Source: Theristus sp. LFF4_11 (lineage: Eukaryota > Nematoda > Chromadorea > Monhysterida > Xyalidae). Taken from it: a stretch of DNA of 64,000 nt. A program made the translations under genes and the position numbers. Numbering within the stretch: position 1 is the first letter of the stretch; every line of letters begins with the position of its first letter. The stretch is from positions 1 to 64,000 of the forward strand of contig JASANC010002628.1 of assembly GCA_030248135.1 (NCBI GenBank). Reading direction: 5' to 3'. Shown piece by piece: positions 42,775 to 53,200 of the stretch. A model generated the notes under the pieces. It did no database searches. It had not been told where the DNA came from and was given only the letters and a program-made list of their open reading frames with translations.

Positions 42775-45700
42775 TCAATAATCGTCGTCGACATAGGGAT
42801 AAATCAGTGTGACCATCATTTTGACGTGCTTCCTTTCGACTTCTGCCTCGCTTCGCCAACGATTCGCCACGATCCATTTGAAATGGTCGTGAACCGGTTT
42901 TTCTGGCTGGCGAGCTTGCTGAAAAACGGCGCAAAATGAGTTCAGCTCAATTACAAACCAGTCATCAAAGCCAGCTAAATGAAAAAAACATGAAAAAAAT
43001 GTTTACCCAACCCGTTCCGCACGTCTCTGCTGCGTCGCTTGGTCGACCACTCTCAACGGACAGTAACGATTGGTCGAACACAAACGATCGAATGGAAGAC
43101 GCAGTTCGAGTTCACGGCGGTTGCTGCTGTCGCCGCTTGGTTCTTTTGGCTTGGTCGACAACAATTCGGCGAGGAGACCTTCGATCTGTGAAATGTTAGA
43201 ACTGGGCGGGCAGCAATCGGCAAATGTTGTGATTGGTCTTGTATGACTTTTTGTTGTTTGTTCTCTCATTGGATATGTGGAATTTGTCTTTTGGATTGTC
43301 ATTTTGTGTGGAATTTGACTCATTTCTCATTGTCTGAAAATTGCACGCACGAACCTGCTCCGAACTGAGCAGCGGCACGTTTTCGAAATGCGCCTTTCGC
43401 AAATTCGACAACATCGACAAATTGACGCACACCCATTCCGCTGTGACCGTGTCCGACCAGTGCAGTTCGACCAGTCGATTTCGAACGATTGGGTGTAGTC
43501 GGTCGAGCAGATGATCCGTTGGTTGCTGAATGAAAAGAATTTTTTTTCACTTTGTATTGATTGGCGTATCTGACACAACAGGACATTGTACAGGGTGGCG
43601 CAGAAATTGTGACGGCCGAACTATTACTGCGTCCCACCCTGTGTTTGGATGAATATTGGCTGGAGTGGTGATTTGAATGCTTATTGGGAAGAACAATCAA
43701 AGCGGTTGGTTTGGAAGCGCACTGATCTTTGAAATTTTTTCAACTATATCACCGGAGTTTTGTATCTTCAGGTTTCTGCAGTGGGGGAGGTGGACTAAAC
43801 GAATACAAATTAGAAAAAAACTTTTTTTTTGACAAACCTGATTGGCCGTCGATCTTTGGTGAACCGCCAGTCGAAATTCAGCCTCGCTTTCGTGTCGAGA
43901 CCCAATCGCTCGCTGATTTAATATCTCGACCGCATACCACGAGTCGGAATGGTCCCCAGTTACGGTGACGGCGGTGACTTTGGTCGTGCGAAATGCTTCC
44001 ACGAAATTTTCATCGACCGATCGCAAATTTTCGAATGTAACCGATTGCAGAGAGCGACAGCGCGAGATGGAGCTGATAACGGAATGGATTTACTACGGTA
44101 TATGCAAACAGTGTCATCAAACTACATAAATGGGCATTCATGAATCAGTATTTAGTAACCGCGCAGCTGCGCATTTTAATATGTGCAGTTTTTGTGGTAA
44201 TAGCAAATCAAGTTTGATGTTTTCTGTGCAGTTTTGTGACACAAAACTTGCTTGTGCCGTTGATTGATTGAATCGGCTGCACCACAAATTGATTGATTAC
44301 GGTTGGGAAGAATCAAATGAGTATGCATAATATTTCAAGCGTTTGAAATAGAAAACTGTCCTTGGACTTAAAGAAGCAATGCAAGCGCCAGCAAATGAGA
44401 CACTCAAGGACAAAGTTTCGCAAAAAAACTTCAAAAAACGAAAAACGCCACCTCCAACCTGGCCACCATCTGCAAATCGTTTGCCCCAAACGTGGGTGGT
44501 GTCTCCAACTGAACGTCCCAGTCCATGTCATAGTTGTCCTCCACATCGTCATCGTCATCGCTAACATGCTGCTCTTTAAAATCCTCCTCTTCATCTTGCT
44601 CCAGTTCAAAAAGGACAAGCTGAAAGTCTCCAGAGTCGTTCGAATGCTGCTGCTCCATCCACGCTGGCTGATCATCGTCGCCGTTGTCGTCCAGTTCTGA
44701 TTCTGAATTTGAATTTGCCACGCCGCCGGTTTGTGCTGCTGAGCGAGCGCTGATTGGCTGCGCAGCGACGACGTCCCTGTCCATCACAATGGTGAGCTCG
44801 TGTACGCTGTGACGAAATTGGTGGAGCAGCTGGAATCGAAATTGTTTTTGACAATTTTTGATTCATGGTTTTTTGAGGATTTTTGGATGATGTTGTTTTT
44901 TGGGATGCGATACAAGATACAATCAATTTCGTTCGATTGCACCGCAAACGTGAACCTGTTGATGCCAGCCAATCAACATGCTGGCATTGTGTTTGGACGG
45001 AAAATGAAGATTTTCAGTGACAGACTGCACTGCGCGCAAGCTGTTTTGTTTCAAGTTTTGTGTGCAGTCAATCTTTTTCAAATTCAGTACGTTCAACAAA
45101 AAACATGTTGCTTGAGCGTCGAAAATCCGAATCTTCAATCCGAATCCAAAGTCAATTTTGTATCGTCCATCCAACCTTCGCATAATCCACCGATTGCCGC
45201 GCGGTATCGTGGAAGAACAATTTCACGGAACGTGGTCCGGCGGAAATCGGAAAGCGCTTCGGACCCTGCAGAATCGCATCGAAACACGCGCGCAGCGCCG
45301 AGCGAGACGTGTCGCAATCGCCGGCATCGGCGTCGAAGTTGATCTGCAACTGACGCAACGGCATCACACGGAGCAGCGCACGAATTGCGTTGGACGCTCG
45401 TTCGGGCGAGAAATGGTTGCCTGAATGTGCAGGCGAATATGGGGACTTTTTTCGTTTTTTGGACACGATTTCAGAGACATTTTTAGATTTGATTGCGACA
45501 TATGCTGATCCGACAAAACAGCACCCAATTTTCCAGTGTACAAGATAATCTCAACAACGCACCATTCACCACAACCACGTTTTCTCCTTTGCATCGCCTG
45601 ACAAAAAGGCGCAGTTCGTTGCGAGACCACGCGTTGCTCGAGTAGATCGCGCCGCGAAACTGTCGGCATACGGTAGCGAGCTGGTATTTGAGTCGCGTTG

Positions 45701-46437
45701 GATCCGCCGTCGCAAACACGGACGACGATTTTGGTTTGCTGAAATGATGAAAAAGTGCGTCTATTCACTAATGGTCGATTTCACCAAAACTTTTTCAAAA
45801 CGTTTCAGTGCTTGGTGAAGAATTTCACGCAGAAAAATATTGCACGTAAAAGTGCACATTTCGTGCACTTATGGATTCACATGCACAAAACCTGCGTGCA
45901 CTTAAAATTTTTGTTTACCAAAAAAACGGCGTTTTTTCTTCTGAAAACAATGCAGATGTAGCCGTTTTAAAAAAAAATGCAGGTGAATCTGAATCATTAG
46001 GTGCACGGGGTTGTGCATCTGCATAAATGAGTGCACGAGCTTGTGCATCTATATTATGTACGATCGAGTCGAACGGTGATTTTACGCGATCTTAATAAGC
46101 AGGGCTAGGCCAGAAACGCGTACAGAACGCCGTCGAGTAGAGCGTCCTATTGAGTTTTCTCTGTCATTAAGTGCCTATACACCCTCGGGCGGGGATCGAT
46201 CATCTCTCTGGTGGGTTCTGTATCCTGCTCGTCTATACCAGGTTCACTTTGTCAACGAAACCAGCCTTTCCACGTCATCTGCAAACGCATGTCGAGTGGC
46301 AAATGAACTAAAAAGACGCGATTGTACCTTGAAATCGGCATGTGGTATGGCATCCACACGCACGCCTGGCTCGGTAGAAGTGCGAAAATGTGGCTGAGCA
46401 ACTCGGTGGGCAAATCGGTGATCGCGACATTGGACAT
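42775..46437 (-). CDS. F-box protein with LRR-like body and acidic insert
   Basis: Eight reverse-strand exons (46437-46328, 45738-45542, 45420-45176, 44829-44459, 44072-43838, 43525-43355, 43185-43012, 42918-42775) join in phase for 548 residues. The N-terminus is an F-box: ITDLPTELLSHIFALLP at about 5-21, completed in exon 2 by LATVCRQFR. F-box proteins link substrates to SCF ubiquitin ligases through SKP1. The body carries irregular leucine-rich patterns (LRVMPLRQLQINF, SLQSVTFENLRSV, MLSNLRKAHFENV), typical of divergent FBXL-type proteins. Exon 4 encodes a long Asp/Glu-rich stretch, about residues 210-295, that interrupts the repeats. Exon 8 has two frames; I chose the one ending YPYVDDDY by phase. 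The substrate is unknown. Confidence 0.75.
43588..43644. mobile_element. Miniature palindromic element
   Basis: About 55 bp with ends TACAGGGTGGCGCAG and CTGCGTCCCACCCTGT, in F-box intron 5. The same TACAGGGTGGCGCA terminus occurs once at 49811. Confidence 0.55.
43746..43815 (+). mobile_element. SINE-1 3' fragment
   Basis: Diverged ACCGGAGTTTTGTATCTTC and GGTTTCTGCAGTGGG module plus an A-rich tail. It ends about 25 bp before the exon 5 donor of the reverse-strand F-box gene. Confidence 0.45.
44131..44172. mobile_element. Half hairpin MITE-F
   Basis: Left arm GGGCATTCATGAATCAGTAT with TTAGTAACCGCGCAG only, in F-box intron 4. Confidence 0.6.
45986..46065. repeat. GTGCATCTGCAT dispersed repeat, copy 2
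   Basis: CAGGTGAATCTGAATCATTA followed by GGTGCACGGGGTTGTGCATC and TGCATAAATGAGTGCACG, in F-box intron 1. Similar to 40556-40660. Confidence 0.5.
46100..46207 (-). mobile_element. SINE-2 copy in F-box intron 1
   Basis: Reverse copy with TACAGAACGCCGTCGAGTAG and TACACCCTCGGGCGGGGATC. It lies in the sense direction relative to the F-box gene. Confidence 0.7.
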
Positions 46438-46734
46438 GTTTCTTGGGGGTTACGGTATTTGCAGCTGCAAAAATTTCGTTGGGAATTGGGATTATTTATT
46501 TACAGCTGCAGAATGCATATGGTCAATAAAAACGAACAAAATAATATGCGCAACACGGTGATTGGCTGCTTTTGAATTGAGTTATACACTTTGTTACGGA
46601 GTCAAACCAAGAAAAAGTTATGAAATCGTCTCGAAATGCGTCTATGAGGAAATATAAATAAAGGCAGACAGATGCAAGATGAGAAGAATCGACAATATAA
46701 AATGAAGAACAGACAACAAACAAACCGAACACGT
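46438..46734. promoter_or_regulatory. Upstream region of the F-box gene
   Basis: This is the presumed promoter side of the reverse-strand F-box gene. No specific motif identified. Confidence 0.25.
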
Positions 46735-46965
46735 GAGCGCAGAAAGAGAAGTGTTACAAAGCAATACTTCGTTCGAGCTTCGCCAAGGAATTCCTCACAG
46801 CGCTGATAACCGAAATCGGAAAGATTGTTGTAAATGGAATAATGCGCGGCACGCCATGCGAAGCAGACAAGCCAGGCAAAATCGCAAACAAGCGAATATT
46901 GGATCATCGCTTACACAAGATGGCTCATGCGAGGCGTTGACGACATTTACACATCACACCCAGAC
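46735..46965 (+). pseudogene. Coding-like relic of unknown family
   Basis: One frame reads about 67 residues with protein-like character, including FLTALITEIGKIVVNGIM and KIANKRILDHRLHKMAHARR. It then stops, while another frame continues VDDIYTSHPD. That second frame would meet a TAG directly after the duplicated CACCCAGAC if the MULE-like element were absent. There is no upstream start and a TGA lies just before. I do not recognise the family. It may be a decayed exon, a retrocopy or part of an old transposon. Confidence 0.3.
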
Positions 46966-47701
46966 GATTGTGTGTCAACTTTGCCACTAAAAAAAGCCGC
47001 ATCTTTGCCACTGGTATAACTGCTGGTAATTGTGCCTGCATGCATGCAACTTTGCCACAAACAATGCACATTATAAGATGCAGTCGCAACTTTGCCACAA
47101 CAGGGTGTTTGTTGCTTTCACGCAATTCTGCTATTTCTGACACCCGCATTAAAGAACACTGAAATAAATGGTTTTGTATTTATTTTCGTTCGATTTACTT
47201 GCAGTCAGATGTTGTCATATTATGTAGCAAACAAATCAAATGATTCACTGATCGTAACGAGCAGTCACTGTCAGTGTTAGGCAAACTTGTTGACACGTTC
47301 TTACACGACATGACTCCAATTAAGATCGAGAAGCCTTAGGACACCCACTGAACATCTTCATTACTCAGTTGTGCGACGTTGTTTTGTTATTGCCTAATTC
47401 ACTTGTATTGGCAACCGACTTCTGTAGGTTACCTAAGGCTTCGCAAGCCTTTTATCAAGGAAAAAACACCCGAAACACACAGGCTTTAAGTAGCTCTGAA
47501 ATGAGCGCAGGTGTGAGTGGGACCTTCGTCTTTTTTCTATTTACCAATTCGACATTTCATTTATTCTTACAAACAATTTATTTCAGTGCTGTAAATTTCA
47601 ACACCCTGTAGTGGCAAAGTTGCGATTATTAGCAGTTATATACCAGTGGCAAAGATGCGGCCCCTTTCTAGTGGCAAAGTTGACCAAGTACCCACCCAGA
47701 C
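46957..47701. mobile_element. MULE-like non-autonomous element with 9-bp TSD
   Basis: The element is 46966-47692 (727 bp), flanked by the exact 9-bp duplication CACCCAGAC (46957-46965, 47693-47701). Both ends carry GTCAACTTTGCCAC 8 bp from the border. Inside, further inverted blocks follow in mirrored order: GCCGCATCTTTGCCACTGGT with its complement, and GCAACTTTGCCACAACAGGG with its complement. A 9-bp duplication is characteristic of Mutator-like elements. No transposase is present. Confidence 0.85.
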
Positions 47702-49390
47702 TAGAGAACAATAGAAGCTAATGATGACGTCAATTGAGTCGATCATTTCCACACGGGGATCGAACGTAACAACGATCGATCGGTGGATATACTGATGATT
47801 TTGTTCCTTTGTGTGACGTCAGTGGAAATCGGCTTTATTTTTGTGAGATTATTGCAATGTGATTGAAGGTTGAACACACAAAGCGTAATACAATTACAAT
47901 ATAACCAAACTAAAGACCACAAACATGGTGGAAAGTGAAGTTTACAATGAAAAGGTTCATAATCATGTACACACCTGCCAATAAATTCGTTGTTGTGGTG
48001 GAACATATGCCGGTCACTGTGAAGTTTAAGAATGAAACTATATACGTGTGCGACTCTCTCTCTCTGTAAATGTAAACATTGAAGTGTTGCAATAAAATCC
48101 TGAAAACTGGCTCTGAAAACCAAACACATTATTTTGTGCCCGTAAAAATGGTGAAAGGATAAGGTTACTATCATGAATTTATATTATCAATTCACGCTTT
48201 CGAACTTAATACAAATTTCCTGTTTACAATTCTTCACGTGAAAACAGTACTGTCATTGTTAGTGTTCAATACGATAAGCGATAGTCGATATAAAAACGTT
48301 TTTAGTATGCATACCGGTTTCTCAGTTTATTCACTGATTTAAAGCCAGTCCAAGCCAAATGCAAGTGCAAACTTGTTTTTTTTGGAAAATTTACCGTTTT
48401 GAAAAACTTTTTTGATTGGGTTTTTCAAAAATCTGAGAACAAATAAAAAAAGAAACAGTATCAGGAAAGAAAAGTAAACTCAAAACATTGAGGCCGTCGA
48501 GTGCAGAGACATTGGAAAACGTGTAAATTTCCAGAAATTTATGCAGTGAGCTGTTCCTGATACACACAGACAAGCTACACACGGTTCAGCTCCCAAAAAC
48601 ACATCACAGCTGCGTTTTACGCCAGAAAACACTCAACAGTGTCTGATGCGTGACTAAGCCACAATAGTTGGGCGATCAATACTTTTGTTTTATCTACAAG
48701 CAGACCAAAAAACGGAAACAAACCGTCAGCAGAAATGCGAATGTGCGACCAAGTTTTTTACGCAACGTTTATTTTTGAAAATGCGATAGGAACAATCTCT
48801 AATCCCGCCCGCCTCGACCTTGAATCATTTGCACCATATTATGCATGTACATTAGTAGTTCGGTTTCTTTACTTCTCAGCACGTTTTGTTGCCAAAAAAA
48901 ACCTTTTTTTGTGTAGAAAACTGGTTTCCAGATAGTTTTTAAAATTCTGTCGCTTTTCAGTTTTCGGTCACGTTTTCTGTCAAATGTGACATTCGCACCT
49001 GCAGACGAGTTTTTTGGTGTTTTTTTTCCTGGCCTCATCACGTTCCGCGAAGCATGTGAGATGTTTTTTTTTCAAAATTAAGTGTTCCGTTCTTTGTTCG
49101 ATTTTTGTGTAATTGATCAAACACGTAACTCTGTCAGTAGATTCAGATTGAACAATTGGTTTGGATGACTTCTGGGGCCAATTTTTAGTGTTGAAACTTG
49201 ACTGAACTGAACTATCCTTTTAGAAATTGTTGTGGTAGTCACAAATTTTTCAGTTGGTCGGGCAAATTCTGAGTTCTTGTTGTTTGGTGTTGTGCGTGTG
49301 TGGGGTTCACCATGAAAAGACTTGCGATATGACGTTCAACGATTGAGGGAGGGGTGTTGGTCAGTACCACATGACCGTTTTTAGATATAA
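47702..49390. other. Long intergenic region without recognised gene
   Basis: About 1.7 kb. The longest frame (143 codons, reverse strand, 47743-48174) is Cys/His/Phe-rich, with no domain and no splice support. A short CTCTCTCTCTC run lies near 48054-48065. Nothing else is recognised. Confidence 0.4.
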
Positions 49391-49399
49391 CAGTAGCAC

Positions 49400-49468
49400 A
49401 GAAAAAATGCAATACGTGATCACAAACCAATCAGCTAATCAAACTATAATTTAGCGTTCGACTGTACA
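49400..49468. mobile_element. Half MITE-E
   Basis: Right arm: ATACGTGATCACAAACCAAT, CAGCTAATC, then TTTAGCGTTCGACTGTAC. It runs straight into MITE-G copy 3. Confidence 0.6.
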
Positions 49469-49790
49469 GTATGGCCGATTAAACAAGGCAGTCCTTGTAT
49501 TCTCTCATCAAGGCGGAATCAGTCGCACGCTAGGAGTAGTCTTTTTTCAAGAATGCCAAGATATTTCCCAAACGTGTGTGCAAGGGAGAAAAAATGAACA
49601 GAATAGCACGAAGAATCAATAAATTAGTTTAGAATCAATTAGAATCAACAATCAATACACGTCAAATATGACATATGTACAATTGGGTTTATAAACGTCT
49701 TTTTTCTTTCATTCATTTTTCGCGCGCTCCTTGCACCCTGAAAAAGCTGCCATGTTTACTCGGCCATTCCGTAACTTACTGACAGATGGT
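49463..49790. mobile_element. MITE-G copy 3
   Basis: TACAGTATGGCCGATTAAAC to GTTTACTCGGCCATTCCGTA. An internal AGAATCAATTAGAATCAACA stretch is a local duplication not found in the other copies. Confidence 0.75.
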
Positions 49791-50292
49791 TATATAAAGG
49801 GTACAGTCGTACAGGGTGGCGCAAAAGTAGTGCACCACACCATTTTAACAGCGCCTCCCGAATGACTCCCGTATGGTGGAACTTTTCAGATTTTGCTTTC
49901 GTTTTGTTTTCGTGACCTCATTTACCTCTTTCCCAAACCGTCATGTGTCAAAGAAAATTTTTGTTGAACTTTTCAAAGTTGTGCCAAAAATGGCCAAAAA
50001 TGAGGTTTTCAGAATTTCAGAGCCAACAATCATGAAGAAAAAATTTTCGAATTGACAAAAAAATCGGCAGTTTTGTAGTTTAGTTTTTATTTATAATTTG
50101 AATTTTTTATTTTTGTTTAACAAACAAAGTTAACAAACAACCCTGCCTGCATTCCAAAAAAATCGTTTGTTATTGATTTTCAGACGTAAAAAAGATGAAA
50201 AAACTGATCATTGGATTTTTTGATTATTGGAAGGTGAGTTGGTGAGGTGGCCACACACAAACAACACAAAAAAGAATTTGAAAAAGAAAAAA
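49791..50292 (+). promoter_or_regulatory. Upstream region of the ornithine carrier
   Basis: Contains a TACAGGGTGGCGCAAAAGT element terminus near 49811 and otherwise unassigned AT-rich sequence. The carrier's promoter should be here; no motif is diagnostic. Confidence 0.3.
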
Positions 50293-53200
50293 ATGTCTGG
50301 CGAGCACGTGCCGATCGATCTTCTGCCTCACCGGTCGCCACATCCGTCGACGTCCGCTGCCGCCGGCGCCGTGGGGCTGTCAGCCAGTGGTGACTCAAAG
50401 AAACATCTGAAGGATGGCGTTATTGATCTGATTGGCGGAACATTGGGTGAGTTTTCTGTTTTTTTTTTCATGAGAGTTTTGCTGACTTTGTTAGTTTTTG
50501 AGTTGTTCTGAATTTTGTTCGAGATTTAATCAGAATCCATGAAGAAATTGCGCATACGTCAGGTATAAATGGGCCTTGCTAGCAAGCAGCTCAGAAACGA
50601 GAAACGAAACGTAGTTTACATATCAGGAAAACTTCAGATATTTTTCAAGGAATTCTGTATCACGGCTAGGGTTAGGGGAAAAAAAAATCCGGATTTTTTT
50701 TTTAAATTAAAAAAAAAATTTTTTTTTTGAAAAAAAATTTTTTTTTTACAAGTTAGGTTCGTTCGAAGCGTCTCGTCGAGCTGAGTTCATCTAGACGATC
50801 CGGGAAACTATAAGAGCGAAAATCGTGTTTTATTGAAATTATGTCCATTTCATAGAGGGAAAGTTGCATTTTCAACAGTAAAACAGGGCAATTTTTCACG
50901 TGTACTTGAATATTGAACCGTTCTTAGTGGTTCCTCTTTAGAAAATTACCAAAATTTGACTGTGTTCAAAAATTCCTGTTTGCTGTAGCTAAGTCGGCAA
51001 CCCCTGTCGACCCGGTCGCCCCCCCCCCAAGACACTTACTTTCAGGTTCAACCAGCTATGCTATCTGCCACATGGCGAGAGCCCACTCTTCAAATCATCG
51101 TATCGAAAACACGTACCATGATTTCGCGATCACGTTGCGGGCAACTGACAGACGCAAGTTTAACACGTTAGTTTAGCTCAGCACGCAAGTTTTAACATGT
51201 GGCCATGTTATCGGGTATCAGAAAAACGGTCGTGTGATGTGGTATTAACCAACATCTCCGCTCAAATTGTTTAACAATATATCGCACAATTCCATTGTAG
51301 ACCTATAACATACGCCAATCAACAAGATATCATGTTCATCTCATGGTAGATGAAAAAATTGCAAGAAAACGATTTCTGAAACGATATTTCAATTCAGTTA
51401 AGTCATTTCAACGCTAAAAATTGACTCTAGAAGTCATCCAAATCGAAAAACATGGAGTACGTCGGTCAAAATGACCAAATAATGACATTTACCTAAGCAC
51501 ACAAAGAAGTTGGGAAGAAAATTTGGTTTGAACTTTCAAAAAATTATGCCATAAATCGAATTTTCAGAGCAAAGTAGAAGAAAAAATTTTCAAATTTTTT
51601 TTTTAAGTTTGAAAAAAAAAATCCAAATTTTTTTTTTTAAAAAAAACGAAAAAAAAAATAAAAAAAAAATTTTTTTTTTCAAAGCCCCTAACCCTAATCA
51701 CGGCCTGCTCGCTTCTGTCTGAGGGTAAATTTGGTTCGGTGGTGGCAGCACTTGCCCGTTTCTGCTGGTGTTTAGTAGCTCACGGTTTCCGGAACCGGTC
51801 TGCGAATGATACATAAAAAATGTTTCTGTTTTGTTTTGTCTTCAGGCGGAATCGCGAACGCATACGTCGGTCAACCGCTCGACACGGTGAAGGTGAAAAT
51901 GCAGACGTTTTCCAAGCTCTATCGAAACAGTTGGCATTGTCTCGTGGACACCCTGAGGGTGCAAGGCATTCGACGGGGCCTTTACGCGGGTGAGGATTGC
52001 GTTTGGTTTGGTTTGGTTGTTTTTTTTGAACATTTTATGGCAGAAAAGTTCTGTTCGTAAAGTGGAGACAGCTTCTACTGTAGTGGTCAGTCAAGTTGAT
52101 TGGCTGCATTTGATGCAATCAATCGATTGGTTGTAATTTATGATAAACCCGGTTTCGTGTTTGTGTTCCGACAATTTTGAGTTCAGGCGTCATAAGACAC
52201 CCAGGGCGTTTAAAAAACCCTGTATCAGTGTGATGTGAGTGATGAAAATTCGAACCGAACTAGTCTAGTACAAGCTCCAAGATCCTTCTTCAACCGAGAA
52301 AGCAAACTCATACAAGTCGATTTTACCAAGTAGCCCGCCCATTTTCCAGGCACCGTGCCAGCATTAGCAGCGAATATCGGCGAAAACGCGATTCTGTTCT
52401 GCGGCTACGGTGCCTGCCAGAAAACGGTCTGCTTTTTGCGCGGGAAAACGAAAATAACGGAACTGACGCCGGTGAGGCTGTTTTTTTTGTTTCGAAATGC
52501 AATGACGACACTATTGGTGACATTTGAGTTTGGTGAGTGCTAATTGGTTTGCGTTTTCTTTATGTTATTAATCAATTATTTAGGCTCTGCGACTCATTGC
52601 ATTTGCAGACTTGTAGTAAGGAAACTAGTTTCATAATGCTTTCTTGTGCTGAAAGTGAACTACAAATCAATCTGTTCTAGGGGTGGGTCGGTATAAAAAA
52701 CGGTTTTTTTCGGTATAAAAAACGGTATAAAAAACGGTTTTTTATACCAGCGCCAAAAAATGGCCAAAATAAATTACCGATATTTTACCGCGTAAATTTT
52801 GGTTTTTTTCCGGTTTTTTATACCGCCGAAGGACCCAAATTTCAATTTTTGAAATCACTCAAAATGCACTGTATTCCGCATGTCCATTTCAATTTTCATT
52901 TTCGCCACTTCATAACTTGATGTTCCGGAGAACACAATTCACGCTCTTGGTATAAATAAAGCACCCTGAGACCCGTGTCAAGTGTTGCTGGCAACAGCAC
53001 GGAATCGTTGCTGTCAAACTGCGACAGCACGGATTCGCAGTCCCCGTCGGCAGCGTCAGCTGCTGCCACTGAGAACATTGCTGCGCTTGCATCGGCAAAT
53101 TGTGTGGACAGCTGTGATGACGACTTCACTGATGATGATGGTGACGGCTGCATTGATGATACTCATGATGATGATGATGAATAGACAAAAATCGGGTGAA

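Noticed and set aside
42416..42934. 172-codon reverse-strand frame as a separate gene
   Set aside because: It overlaps the last F-box exon in another frame. Only the frame ending at 42775 joins in phase with the upstream exons.
47743..48174. 143-codon reverse-strand frame
   Set aside because: No domain, skewed composition, no splice or neighbouring coding support.
50667..51696. Interstitial telomere repeat or telomere fusion
   Set aside because: The TTAGGG-like bases are the inverted ends of an element with an exact 8-bp target duplication, with fewer than two telomere units at each end.
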